Positions 37,225 to 46,527 of a stretch of 61,710 bases of DNA are shown here, one piece after another. The notes beneath the pieces are model-generated. The model ran no database searches and had not been told where the DNA came from. It saw nothing but the letters and a program-made list of their open reading frames with translations. Numbering within the stretch: the first letter of the stretch is position 1; every line of letters starts with the position of its first letter. Source of the stretch: Thiocapsa imhoffii (GTDB taxonomy: Bacteria; Pseudomonadota; Gammaproteobacteria; Chromatiales; Chromatiaceae); the NCBI RefSeq assembly GCF_016583985.1, contig NZ_NRSD01000027.1:1-61710 (forward strand), written 5' to 3'. The position numbers and the translations under genes were made by a program.

Positions 37225-37236
37225 CCAGGCGCCGGC

Positions 37237-38397
37237 TCAGATCCACTCCATGACCGGAAAGCGGGTCTGGAATGCGGGTGCGGGTTGTCGCCACCAGCGC
37301 TCGGCGATGGTGGCGTAGAGCTGGCGATAATCAGTGGTCTGGACGGGGTCCCCCCGATCCAATGTGGTCAGATCGGGCGCCGTGCCATAGAGACCGCCCT
37401 TGACCCGTCCACCCAAGGCAAAATGCGGTGCCGCGGCGCCGTGATCCGTGCCCGCGCTGGCGTTCTCCGCGGCGCGACGGCCGAACTCCGAGTAGCTCAT
37501 GACGAGCACCCGGTCCCAATCGCCAGTCTGCTTGAGTGTCGCGCGGAACACCGCCAGGGCCTCCGCGAGCTGCGTGAGCAAGGCGGCATGTCGGGTAAGC
37601 TGTTGACTATGGGTGTCGAAACTCCCGATGCGTACCTTGTAGACGGGAATCGCCATGCCCGCGTTCAGCATGCGCGCGACTTGCTGCAACTGTCGTCCCA
37701 GTGGCGTGCTCGGGAACGCGAGCGGTGGCTCCTCGAGGCGCTCGATCGAGGCTTGGAACTCCACGCCGGCCTGGCGAATCGATGCCCGGACCGCCAGCAG
37801 ATGGGCAAGTGCGTCCGGACCCCGCGCGGGCGGCTCAAGGGCCTGCAGTTGCCTCGCCGCCCGCACGAACTGTTCTGGCGTCTGTAGACTGATGACCTCG
37901 AGGCCGCCACCGCGCGCGGGTCCCTCGTCGCCGCCGAGGATGACCACGTCCGGCACACCCGGGTTTGACCCTTGAGGCAGGGAGCGTGTCAACCAGCCGG
38001 TCGCCAGGACCTCAGTCGCGTCGGAACCGGTCTCCCAGATATCCATCGACCGAAAATGCGAGCGATTCGGCGCGGGATAGCCGACGTTTTGAAGCCAGGC
38101 GAGTTCGCCGTCATCCCAAGCCGGCATCAAGGGACGGAGGGCGGGGTGCAGGGCGGCGGCATCATCCAACGGCAACAGGCTCGTGCTGTCCAACGCCAGG
38201 CGTGGACGCAGTCGGGCATAGTTCGGATCACGGAAGGGCACCAAGGTATTGAGCCCATCATTGCCGCCCTTCAATTCCAGCAGCACCAGCGTGCGCGGGC
38301 GCGGTCCGGGCGCTGGGGCGAGCGGGGTGCCTGCCGTGAGCGTGCCTGGCAGAACCCCGGCGAGCAGCGCACCCCTGATGAGATCGCGACGACGCAT
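37237..38397 (-). CDS. DUF1501 family exported protein
   Basis: A 386-residue protein with a twin-arginine-like signal (MRRRDLIRGALLAG) and the DUF1501 sulfatase-like fold: LLELKGGNDGLNTLVP near the N-terminus, ALHPALRPL, and a C-terminal TDHGAAAPHFALGGRVKGG segment. Its role is unknown; it is almost always encoded with a DUF1800 protein, as here (12 bases apart, same strand). Probably periplasmic. Confidence 0.9.
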   Translation of the reverse strand: MRRRDLIRGALLAGVLPGTLTAGTPLAPAPGPRPRTLVLLELKGGNDGLNTLVPFRDPNYARLRPRLALDSTSLLPLDDAAALHPALRPLMPAWDDGELAWLQNVGYPAPNRSHFRSMDIWETGSDATEVLATGWLTRSLPQGSNPGVPDVVILGGDEGPARGGGLEVISLQTPEQFVRAARQLQALEPPARGPDALAHLLAVRASIRQAGVEFQASIERLEEPPLAFPSTPLGRQLQQVARMLNAGMAIPVYKVRIGSFDTHSQQLTRHAALLTQLAEALAVFRATLKQTGDWDRVLVMSYSEFGRRAAENASAGTDHGAAAPHFALGGRVKGGLYGTAPDLTTLDRGDPVQTTDYRQLYATIAERWWRQPAPAFQTRFPVMEWI

Positions 38398-38409
38398 GAG
38401 ACTCCTCCA

Positions 38410-39792
38410 TCACTTCAGTTGATAGCGCGGATCGAGAATCGCCTCGATCAAGGCCTCCCGAACGCCGAGTTCACCGTCGTCATCCGGCAGGGGCGCCGCG
38501 AGCACGGGGACCCCTTGCACGGGCCACAGCCATTGCCTGACCACCTCCTCATCGAGTCCCGCCCAGGGCTGTCCGGCCAGCGCGCTCTCGTCGGCGAGAT
38601 CCCGCGTCGCCCGACGCAAAAACTGCTCGCGCATCAGCAGTCGGTTGGCATCGATCCAGGCCGTGTGTCCAGGCCATCCCGCGACGTCGGGAGGGTCAAA
38701 TAGATTCTGCCCCATGCGTTGTCCGAGTGCGAGCAGTTCGCGATCGTGCGGGGTCGGCAGATCGAACCGGCGAATGGTTCCGACGATCAGCTCCACCGGT
38801 GATTTCACCAGTGAGCCGCGATTCGCATCGTCCCAAAAGGCCTCGCTCAAGAGCATCTCACGCAGCAGTGGACGGATGGCATAGCCACCCTCGCGGAACC
38901 CCGCGGCCAGCCGGACCACCTCGTTTGGATCCGGCTCGGGCGAGATCAACTCCCGCCACAGCTTCTCGACGATGAACTCAGCCGTTCGGGGTTGCTCCAG
39001 CAGGATCGCAAGGACGGCGTCCAGTCCAAAGTGACCGGTGCGATCCAGAAAGGTCTTCCGACCATCATCGTGCCGCGCCGGTCTAAACCGCGCCGCGCCG
39101 CTGACCGGATCGAGCGTCCAGCCACTCAGTGCGCGCGCCGCGGCCTGAATGTCGGCCTCCTCATACTGTCCTTCACCCAGGGTGAAGAGTTCGAGGAGTT
39201 CGCGGGCAAAATTCTCGTTTGGTTTGGCGCGATGATTCCGTCGTCCATCCAGATAGATCAGCATGGCTGGGTCGGTGGCCATGGCCCGCAGCAGTTCGGC
39301 GTAGTTCCCCAAGGCGTGTTGGCGCAGTGTCAGATGCTGTTGCAACATCAGTTGGGGCGATCCGACCTGCCGCAGTTCGGTGCTGAAGTGGTCGTGCCAG
39401 AACAGCGTCATGCGCTCAAGCAGAGGCGCTTCGCTCGTCAGCATCTGGCGGTACCACCAGGCCTTCAGGTCACGCCGCCGCGCCTGGATCTCCCGATTGC
39501 GGGCCTGGCGCAAGGTTTGGCGCTCGGCCTCGTCGAGTCCCTCGAACGCCGACTGGTCCATAAAGGGTCGGTCACCGGACCAATCGGGGAGTTCGATCGA
39601 GTCCTGCGTCGGTCGTAGGAGCGCATCGATCGCCGCTGCCCGGTCCAGTGTGTTCAGCGCCTCAAGGCGGTCTGGATCTGCCCCGAAGCCAGCCCGGTCC
39701 AGGAGATGACGGGTCTCGTTCACGTCGAGGGCAGCGACGGTCGGCGCGACCAGGAGGATCGCAAGGAGTGCGGTTGGGGTTCGACAGAACAT
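38410..39792 (-). CDS. DUF1800 family exported protein
   Basis: A 460-residue protein with an N-terminal signal peptide (to about AALD) and the DUF1800 pattern: HLLDRAGFGADPDRLEAL, FWHDHFST, NENFARELLELFTLGEG, and RALSGWTLDP. Its function is unknown. The start is either 39792 or 39798 (both ATG, two codons apart); GGAAG fits the downstream one. The long upstream open frame is not conserved in look. It is the first gene of a two-gene operon with DUF1501. Confidence 0.9.
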   Translation of the reverse strand: MFCRTPTALLAILLVAPTVAALDVNETRHLLDRAGFGADPDRLEALNTLDRAAAIDALLRPTQDSIELPDWSGDRPFMDQSAFEGLDEAERQTLRQARNREIQARRRDLKAWWYRQMLTSEAPLLERMTLFWHDHFSTELRQVGSPQLMLQQHLTLRQHALGNYAELLRAMATDPAMLIYLDGRRNHRAKPNENFARELLELFTLGEGQYEEADIQAAARALSGWTLDPVSGAARFRPARHDDGRKTFLDRTGHFGLDAVLAILLEQPRTAEFIVEKLWRELISPEPDPNEVVRLAAGFREGGYAIRPLLREMLLSEAFWDDANRGSLVKSPVELIVGTIRRFDLPTPHDRELLALGQRMGQNLFDPPDVAGWPGHTAWIDANRLLMREQFLRRATRDLADESALAGQPWAGLDEEVVRQWLWPVQGVPVLAAPLPDDDGELGVREALIEAILDPRYQLK

Positions 39793-40000
39793 GGGCATCA
39801 GCTTCCGTGAAACTTTGGGATATGGAGCCGCTTCAGAAACTAGGTCACACCGCCGCGTGGAAGACTGAGAGAAGCTCGTGCAGGATATCGTTGTGCGATT
39901 CGTCTCGGCAGTGAACACCACAGTCAGGTTGCGCCACGCCATCCTCAATCAATTCATCCGCAGGGACGCTGGGTTTGATGTGCTCGGGGACCGTTGCGCG

Positions 40001-41479
40001 TTATTCGGTTGCCTGAGCGGGTTGATCCGGCGGGAGTGTGTCTGCACCTGAACCATAATTTTTCGATGAATGAATAACGATTCGCGGGCGCGTGGACAGT
40101 TCGAGAAAGGGCGCGCTCCAGGGCAGGACGCAAAGGGTCACGCCCTGCGCCTCGCACCAGTCACTCAGACGCCGATGTTTAAAGCGATCGGGTTCGAATG
40201 TGAGCCAGATCTGATGCAGGTGGTGAACCGCATGGATGGTGTTGAGATCACGCTCGGAACCGAGCACGGGATAACCCGCGATCGTGCGGCCAACGAGCTC
40301 GCGATCATTGTCATCCAGAAAACCAATGACGCGGGCGTTGGGAAAGCCGTGATCGAGCAGACAGGACACGGCAACGCCGCGGTGGCCCGCGCCATAGACC
40401 AGAATCACCGCGCGCGGGTCACCGCCATGCAACTCGGTGATCTCGGTTGTTTGGCGCCGGGCGTTCAGTCGCCGGATGCGCTCGCGACGGGCAATACGCA
40501 TGGCGCCCATGAGTGCCAGGGTCAGCCCGACCGCTAAGACACCGACCATCAGGGACACATTGCGCTCCGCGATCACCAGCATGGTCAGTTGAACGAGGGT
40601 CCAGCCGAAGAGGACCGAGACCGCAAGGCGGATGGCATCGGCCGCCGCGAAATGACGTACCAAGCCACGGTAATTGCCACCGAGCAAGAGCACCGGGATC
40701 AGGACGAGGGGGATCAGCCAGGTGCCGGTCAGATACAAATCCCAGAAATGGCCACGCGGCAGGCCTTCGAAGCGCAGAAGATTCGCGCCGAACCAGGCGA
40801 CTTGGATGATCAAGAGGTCGGCGATCAACACCTTCCCGGCGCGGTGAAACCAGCGAACCCAGTCGACGACCCCAATGACGCTATACCACAGACCCCGCAG
40901 GATCCACAGCAGGTCTGATGCCACCGTGGCCTGACTGAAATAGGCGAGGTCGTTCCGCGCTTTTTGCGGAAAGAGCTTCTCGCGATAGAAGGTCTCCGGG
41001 TCCTGATCCGCGGGGTAGAGATGGGATTCATTCCGAAAGGCCACCTGATTGGGCCCAAAGATACCCGGCAGGTAGTCATGCACCCGCGCGAACGGACCGA
41101 CGAACAGATCCTTGAACCGCAACGTTTCAGGTCGCGGACCCACGAAGGACATGTCACCACGCAGGATGTTCCACAACTGCGGTAATTCGTCGAGTTTCGT
41201 GCGCTCGAGGATACGGCCAATCCGCGTCATGCGCACATCGGCCGCCACGGTGACACCCGAGCCCTGATTCCCCCAATCATCCGGAAACTTCCGGAATTTG
41301 TGCATCAGGAAAACCTGTCCATGCAAGCCCATGCGCGGTTGAGAGAAAATCACCCGTCCGGGAGAGTCGAGCCGGATGAGCAGTGCGATGAGTGCCATCA
41401 ACGGGGCGCCGACGAGTAGCCCCAGACCGGCGAGCAGGACATCCAGACCACGCTTCAAGGAATCATTCATCGTCTTCAT
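40001..41479 (-). CDS. Sugar-phosphate transferase fused to C-terminal membrane-Rossmann domain
   Basis: A 492-residue protein. Residues 1-205 are a bacterial sugar transferase of the PglC/WbaP type: membrane re-entrant helix GLDVLLAGLGLLVG, then KFRKFPDDWG, LERTKLDELPQLWNIL and MSFVGPRPE. It loads the first sugar-phosphate onto undecaprenyl phosphate. A second part (about 215-320) has membrane spans, followed by a Rossmann-like domain with VYGAGHRGVAV (about 355-465), as in the N-terminal part of WbaP or WbpM/PglF proteins. The usual order is Rossmann first, transferase last; here it is reversed. The ATG directly follows the stop codon of the nucleotidyltransferase gene. Last gene of the leftward polysaccharide cluster. 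Confidence 0.85.
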   Translation of the reverse strand: MKTMNDSLKRGLDVLLAGLGLLVGAPLMALIALLIRLDSPGRVIFSQPRMGLHGQVFLMHKFRKFPDDWGNQGSGVTVAADVRMTRIGRILERTKLDELPQLWNILRGDMSFVGPRPETLRFKDLFVGPFARVHDYLPGIFGPNQVAFRNESHLYPADQDPETFYREKLFPQKARNDLAYFSQATVASDLLWILRGLWYSVIGVVDWVRWFHRAGKVLIADLLIIQVAWFGANLLRFEGLPRGHFWDLYLTGTWLIPLVLIPVLLLGGNYRGLVRHFAAADAIRLAVSVLFGWTLVQLTMLVIAERNVSLMVGVLAVGLTLALMGAMRIARRERIRRLNARRQTTEITELHGGDPRAVILVYGAGHRGVAVSCLLDHGFPNARVIGFLDDNDRELVGRTIAGYPVLGSERDLNTIHAVHHLHQIWLTFEPDRFKHRRLSDWCEAQGVTLCVLPWSAPFLELSTRPRIVIHSSKNYGSGADTLPPDQPAQATE

Positions 41480-42196
41480 TTAGTGCCCTTGCATGGGGAG
41501 TTCACCGCGCTCGGCCAGTTCCTGGGCCAGCGCGAAGTCTTCCGGTCGGCCGATGTCCATGAATTGGCCGATATGACGATAGACGCGCGCACCGCGACCT
41601 TCATCGAGCATCCGATACATCAAATCATCAAATCCATAAGGCACGCCTTTGGGAATCAGCTCCAGGATTTCGGGCTCCATGCAATAGACTCCCATGTTCG
41701 CCGCATAGCTGAGCGTTGGTTTCTCCCGGAATTCCTTCACGCGCCCCTCGGATCCGTATTCGAAGACACCCATGTTGACCGGCACTAGCGTATCGTGGAC
41801 GGCGATCGTCAGCGCATCATTGTGATCATGATGAAAGCGAAACAGGGCACGCAGGTCCAGATCCGTGATCAAGTCGCCATTGAGCACCAGAAAGGTACTG
41901 TCCAGACGGTCTCGCAACAGATCCAAGGCGCCAACGGTGCCCAATGGCGACGTCTCCTCGGTGTATTCGATCCGCATGTCCCAGCGGCTGCCATCACCGC
42001 ACAGGATCTGGAGCAGGTGCCCGAGATACCCCGTCGTCACATGCACCTCATGGATGCCATTGCGCCGCAACCAGCGCAGGAGGATCTCGATGACGGGCAA
42101 CTCGCCGACCGGCATCATGGGTTTGGGGAGAATCAAGGTATAGGGTTTCAGACGCGTACCACGCCCGCCCGCTTGGATGACCGCTTTCATTGTCAT
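41480..42196 (-). CDS. Nucleotidyltransferase (sugar-1-phosphate guanylyl/uridylyl type)
   Basis: A 238-residue NTP-transferase. AVIQAGGRGTRLKPYTLILPKPM is the nucleotide-binding signature, then LVLNGDLITD (metal-binding Asp) and the C-terminal FMDIGRPEDFALAQ. It makes an NDP-activated sugar. The absence of a left-handed-helix C-domain and its size resemble the guanylyltransferase-type enzymes of the nonulosonate (PtmE) or heptose pathways, but the substrate cannot be read from sequence. ATG 42196 and ATG 42190 are both possible. Directly abuts the transferase gene downstream. Confidence 0.88.
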   Translation of the reverse strand: MTMKAVIQAGGRGTRLKPYTLILPKPMMPVGELPVIEILLRWLRRNGIHEVHVTTGYLGHLLQILCGDGSRWDMRIEYTEETSPLGTVGALDLLRDRLDSTFLVLNGDLITDLDLRALFRFHHDHNDALTIAVHDTLVPVNMGVFEYGSEGRVKEFREKPTLSYAANMGVYCMEPEILELIPKGVPYGFDDLMYRMLDEGRGARVYRHIGQFMDIGRPEDFALAQELAERGELPMQGH

Positions 42197-42334
42197 ACTC
42201 GCATTGGTTTCAGAAGGTGATGAAAAGCCGAACACATCGACCAGTTTGTCAGCCGGCCGCCGAGTTCAGGGGGCATTCACCAGAATCACCGAGCATGGTT
42301 GGTGACCAGCACTCGATTCATGCTGAGTATCCTC

Positions 42335-43504
42335 TCAGTGCCCATGTACGGGGACGCTGGATGGGAGCTTCACCAACCGCGCCTCGATCCAGTCACTGTT
42401 TGTCAGGTCACCGCAAGGGCAATGCGCAAACGGGGCCAAGCGATGCATCGGGGTCCAGAGCGGGCGGGTCATGACCCCTAGCGCGTTGGTTTCTTCAAGG
42501 ATGTCATCACGCTCCTTGCGATCATGGGTGAGAAAGGCATTGAGCCAGTAGTTCGAACGGGCCCCGGCTGGTTCGCGAATGAATGGGTAATCCGTCTCGG
42601 CGAACCAGGCCGCGTAATCCTCCGCCAAGGCCCGCTTCTGCTCGAGATCCCCCTCCAGCTTCAGCATCTGCGCGCAACCGAGCGCCGCATTCAGCGCGGG
42701 TAGCCGATAGTTGAACCCCACCTCGTCGTGGAGGAACAAAAACGGATGTGGTTGTTTGGCGGTCGTTGTCAGATGTTTGGCGCGGCGGGCCAGGTGCTCG
42801 TCATCGGTTAGGATCATGCCGCCACCGCCGGTCGTGATGATCTTATTGCCATTGAAACTCACGGCCCCGAGTCGTCCAAAGGTGCCCGTATGACGCCCCA
42901 GGTACAGGCTCCCGAGGGACTCGGCCGCATCCTCGATCAGCACGAGATGCCAGCGTTCGCAAACCGCGGCGATGCGATCGATGCGTGCGGGATGACCACA
43001 GGTGTGCATGGGCAGACAGGCGCGAATCACCCGATTGGTGTCGCGATTCCAGCAGAGTCCATCATCACGGATCTCGGCGTGCGCGTCGAGGAACAGCGAT
43101 AGGCTCTCCGGGGACAGACTCAAGGTGTCGCGGTCGATGTCGACAAACAGCGGGCGAGCCCCAGTATAGTGGATGGCGTTACAGGTGGCGACGAAGGTGA
43201 TCGTTTGCGTGATCACCTCATCGCCAGGATGGACACCGCCAAGCAGGAGCGCGACATGGAGCGCGGCCGTGCCGTTGACGGTGGCAACCGCGAACCCGGC
43301 TCCCGTGAAGGACGCGACCGCCGCCTCGAAGTCATCGACATGGCGTCCCACCGATGAGACGAAGCCACTGTCGATCGCCTCCAACACCGCCTCCCGATCG
43401 CGCACACCAAAGGAGGGCGCGTGCAAGGGGATGACAGCGTCCTGTATCCCGTAGCGCGAGCGGACGGCCGCAACGAGTTGTCGAGAGAAGCGCTTCTGCT
43501 CCAT
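42335..43504 (-). CDS. LegC-type PLP-dependent sugar aminotransferase
   Basis: A 389-residue DegT/DnrJ/EryC1/StrS aminotransferase. The PLP Lys lies in SFNGNKIITTGGGGM; ATVNGTAALHVALLLGGV, LPMHTCGHPARID and EDAAESLGSLY fit the LegC/PglE subgroup, which adds the 4-amino group to a 4-keto-6-deoxy-HexNAc nucleotide. It lies between the 4,6-dehydratase (upstream on this strand) and the nucleotidyltransferase, consistent with successive steps. The spacers (138 and 246 bases) are long for an operon, so internal promoters are possible. Confidence 0.88.
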   Translation of the reverse strand: MEQKRFSRQLVAAVRSRYGIQDAVIPLHAPSFGVRDREAVLEAIDSGFVSSVGRHVDDFEAAVASFTGAGFAVATVNGTAALHVALLLGGVHPGDEVITQTITFVATCNAIHYTGARPLFVDIDRDTLSLSPESLSLFLDAHAEIRDDGLCWNRDTNRVIRACLPMHTCGHPARIDRIAAVCERWHLVLIEDAAESLGSLYLGRHTGTFGRLGAVSFNGNKIITTGGGGMILTDDEHLARRAKHLTTTAKQPHPFLFLHDEVGFNYRLPALNAALGCAQMLKLEGDLEQKRALAEDYAAWFAETDYPFIREPAGARSNYWLNAFLTHDRKERDDILEETNALGVMTRPLWTPMHRLAPFAHCPCGDLTNSDWIEARLVKLPSSVPVHGH

Positions 43505-43750
43505 CCTCTAAAGCCCTCGATCCATCACCCCAAGACCCTGACCGTCGGCGTCCGCTGATGACATCCACTTCGCGGCATGATCATCAATCCGCTTCTTTCA
43601 GTGAGCTGTGTACCATGGAACCGATCACTGGCGCAAAACAAGATCTGTAAATGGTTGTTAAGGCCCCTGAGTTCGAGCCGCGCGCGCTCGAGGACCAGGA
43701 TTGCGCGGGCATCGGCTTGATCACCCCGGAGGCGCGACGCGACCCCAGCC

Positions 43751-44938
43751 TCACATCTTATCGTCGAGATAGCGCCCGGTGTCCTGGTGGCCGAATTCGG
43801 GCAGCATGGCGTGGAAGAGTTCGACCAGCTCCTCGCGCTCCCAGTGACCACGTTCGGTCATGGCAGCAATGCGCTGCTGGAAGTCGGTCAGCTTCTCGGC
43901 GTCGAAGAGGGCCGCGTTCTGGATGACCCCGATCTGCTCGAAACGGGTCATGTCCAGGGTCTCGCGGTCGGTATAGAACTCCTCGAAATCCTTCTCGCCC
44001 GTGGTGTCGCTCGGGAAAAAACAGCAGGGCCATTGGCGCCGCGTCAGCCGCTCCTCAATGCCAGCGCGGGCCTCCTCCTCGCTGGCGCAGGGATAGGCCT
44101 CGAAGCCCTGGGCGGCCAGGTAGCGTTCGGCGATCTCGGCGAAGCTGATCAGATGCAGACGCTCGCTCAACTTGGGAAAGAAGATGTCGCGGTTCTCACC
44201 GAGCAGTGTCGACATCAGGCAGAGCTCGCCCGACTCTTGCGGGGTTACGAAATAGCGCCGGACATCGTTCGGTGCGGCGAGCGGCTGGCGCTTGGCGATC
44301 CGTTGGTTGAACCCATGCAGCAGTGAACCATCGGAGAAGGCGACATTGGCGAACCGTGCCGTCGAGATCGGAAGACGCACGCTCGCCTGCATCAGGAACA
44401 TCTCCATGATGCGCTTGCTCGCGCCCATCATGTTCGCCGGATTCGCCGCCTTGTCGGTCGAAACGCAAAAATATTTACGCGCCCCCCCGGCCTCGGCCTG
44501 TGCGATGGTCGCAATGGTATTGAGGATGTTGACCTCGACCATGCGCATCAAGGTAAAGGGGTCTTTTTCGCTGCGCACATGCTTGAGCGCCGAGAGGTTC
44601 AGGACATAGTCATACCCGCCGCTCCAGCGCATCAGCGCGGCGAAGGGCCCCGAGCCACAGTCGATCGCGAAGGTCCGGAAGTCACCGGAAATGTAACCGA
44701 GCGTGCTGCGCAGATCGCGGACCAGCTCAACCAGGTTGTTCTCACTGATGTCCACCACGTGCAAGGCGCGTGGGTGGCGCTTGAAGATCTCACGCACCAC
44801 GGCCTGGCCGATCGAACCCGCGCCGCCAATGACCAGGAAGCGACTCGCGGCCACCTGTTCCGACAGCTCGGCCGCGTGGCGATGGAGGTCGGGATCAAAG
44901 AGCGGCTGATCCCGACCGATCAGCTCCAGGATAGTCAT
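43751..44938 (-). CDS. NDP-N-acetylhexosamine 4,6-dehydratase (CapD/PseB-LegB family)
   Basis: A 395-residue short-chain dehydrogenase/reductase of the Polysacc_synt_2 group. The NAD loop is LVIGGAGSIGQ; NLSALKHVRSEKDP and STDKAANPANMMGASKRIME carry the catalytic region (S-T-D-K rather than the Y-x-x-x-K of ordinary SDRs). It makes the 4-keto-6-deoxy sugar used by the adjacent LegC-type aminotransferase. Unlike WbpM/PglF it has no N-terminal membrane-Rossmann half; a domain of that kind is instead fused to the sugar transferase at 40001. Start at 44938 (MTILELIG); 15 upstream codons are unconserved. Confidence 0.9.
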   Translation of the reverse strand: MTILELIGRDQPLFDPDLHRHAAELSEQVAASRFLVIGGAGSIGQAVVREIFKRHPRALHVVDISENNLVELVRDLRSTLGYISGDFRTFAIDCGSGPFAALMRWSGGYDYVLNLSALKHVRSEKDPFTLMRMVEVNILNTIATIAQAEAGGARKYFCVSTDKAANPANMMGASKRIMEMFLMQASVRLPISTARFANVAFSDGSLLHGFNQRIAKRQPLAAPNDVRRYFVTPQESGELCLMSTLLGENRDIFFPKLSERLHLISFAEIAERYLAAQGFEAYPCASEEEARAGIEERLTRRQWPCCFFPSDTTGEKDFEEFYTDRETLDMTRFEQIGVIQNAALFDAEKLTDFQQRIAAMTERGHWEREELVELFHAMLPEFGHQDTGRYLDDKM

Positions 44939-45055
44939 ACCAAAAGGGTTCCCATGGTCAGGTTGATCCAGCACGCAATCCATGTTGATTCAGCCCTCGC
45001 ACGCATCGCGTCCCCTGGACCGAGGCCAATGTGGGTCTGACGCAGCCTGGCCCGC

Positions 45056-46399
45056 TTATAAACGCGCATCGACCGTGTCGCGCGGCAAGACTGATTTCAC
45101 ATCGTAGAGGATGGATCGGTCCTTCGCCCAGGCCCGGATGCCGGATGCACCGAGCGCGATGAAGTCGCGATGCGCAACGGCGAGGATGATGGCGTCGTAG
45201 GTCTTCGGCGACGGGGCCTCGCTCAGACACTCGACACCGTATTCATGACGCGCCTCATCGCGGTCGACCCAGGGGTCGTAGCAGTCCACCGCGATCCGGT
45301 ATTCACCCAGGGCGGCGAGGATATCGACCACGCGGGTATTGCGCAGGTCCGGGCAGTTCTCCTTGAAGGCGAGCCCCAGCACCAGGATACGACTGCCACA
45401 TACCCCGATCCCGCGTTGCAGCATCAGTTTCACGACCGTCTCGGCGACATGCGCGCCCATGCGGTCATTGATGCGCCGACCAGCGAGGATCACCTCGGGA
45501 TGGTAGCCGATGGCGACGGCCTTGTGGGTCAGGTAATAGGGATCGACCCCGATGCAATGACCACCGACCAGGCCGGGGCGGAAGGGGAGAAAGTTCCACT
45601 TGCTGCCGGCGGCCTCGAGCACTTCCAGGGTATCAATGCCGAGTCGATCGAAGATCAGGGCCAGCTCATTCATGAGGGCGATATTGAGATCACGCTGGGT
45701 GTTCTCGATCACCTTCGCCGCCTCGGCGACACGGATACTGCTGGCCAGATGGGTCCCGGCGGTGATGATCTCGCGGTAGAGCGCGTCGACGATGGCGGCA
45801 ATCTCCGGGGTGGAGCCGCTGGTCACCTTTTGAATGGTGGTGAGGCGGTGCGCCTGATCGCCAGGGTTGATCCGCTCGGGCGAGTAGCCCAGGAAGAAGT
45901 GATGCGAGGTCTCTGGCGACTCGGCTTGAGCCGAGCTGGACGCACAGTAGGTCAGGCCCGAGACGCGCTCCAAGACCGGGGCGCAGTCCTCCTCGGTGCA
46001 ACCGGGATACACGGTGGACTCGTAGATGACCAGATCGCCAGGTTTGAGAACCTGACCGACGGTTTCGGAGGCCTTGACCAGGGGCGTGAGGTCGGGGCGC
46101 TTGAAGGCGTCAACGGGCGTGGGCACGGTGACGATGAAGATCCGACAGTCCGTTAAGGCCGTGACCGCGCTGGTGCAGATCAGGTGACGCGCGGCGGCGA
46201 GTTCCTCCGGGGTGGTTTCGCGGGTGCGATCAAGCCCCGCTTGGAGTTCGGCGACCCGGGATTCATCGATGTCGAACCCAATGACGGGGCGGTGTTTGCC
46301 GAACTCGACCGCGAGCGGGAGACCGACATAGCCGAGACCGATGACGGCGATGGGACGGTTCGGGTCACGCAGGTGATCGAGAGGCATAGGCTTGTCCAT
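45056..46399 (-). CDS. Nucleotide-sugar dehydrogenase (WbpO/TviB type)
   Basis: A 447-residue UDP-glucose/UDP-HexNAc dehydrogenase-family enzyme oxidising C6 of a UDP-HexNAc to the uronic acid. The NAD motif is IAVIGLGYVGLPLA; PTPVD, ESTVYPGCTEE, GYSPERINPGD, GSKWNFLPFRPGLVGGHCIGVDPYYL (catalytic Cys) and VLGLAFKENCPDLRNT are all family-typical, closest in look to WbpO/TviB. A Ser/Ala/Glu stretch (YCASSSAQAESPETSHH) before FLGYSPER seems longer than usual. Start at 46399; ATG 46387 is an alternative. Confidence 0.9.
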   Translation of the reverse strand: MDKPMPLDHLRDPNRPIAVIGLGYVGLPLAVEFGKHRPVIGFDIDESRVAELQAGLDRTRETTPEELAAARHLICTSAVTALTDCRIFIVTVPTPVDAFKRPDLTPLVKASETVGQVLKPGDLVIYESTVYPGCTEEDCAPVLERVSGLTYCASSSAQAESPETSHHFFLGYSPERINPGDQAHRLTTIQKVTSGSTPEIAAIVDALYREIITAGTHLASSIRVAEAAKVIENTQRDLNIALMNELALIFDRLGIDTLEVLEAAGSKWNFLPFRPGLVGGHCIGVDPYYLTHKAVAIGYHPEVILAGRRINDRMGAHVAETVVKLMLQRGIGVCGSRILVLGLAFKENCPDLRNTRVVDILAALGEYRIAVDCYDPWVDRDEARHEYGVECLSEAPSPKTYDAIILAVAHRDFIALGASGIRAWAKDRSILYDVKSVLPRDTVDARL

Positions 46400-46527
46400 T
46401 GCGCGGTTGTCGCGTCTAAAGAGTTCCGATTCGCCGCGCCCCGGAGGCGGAGCGGCAGGGCGGCGGCTTGGCCTGTGAGTCAGGATGGCGGCCAGGCATG
46501 AGGATCCGCTTTCGCTCCCAGGCAAGC

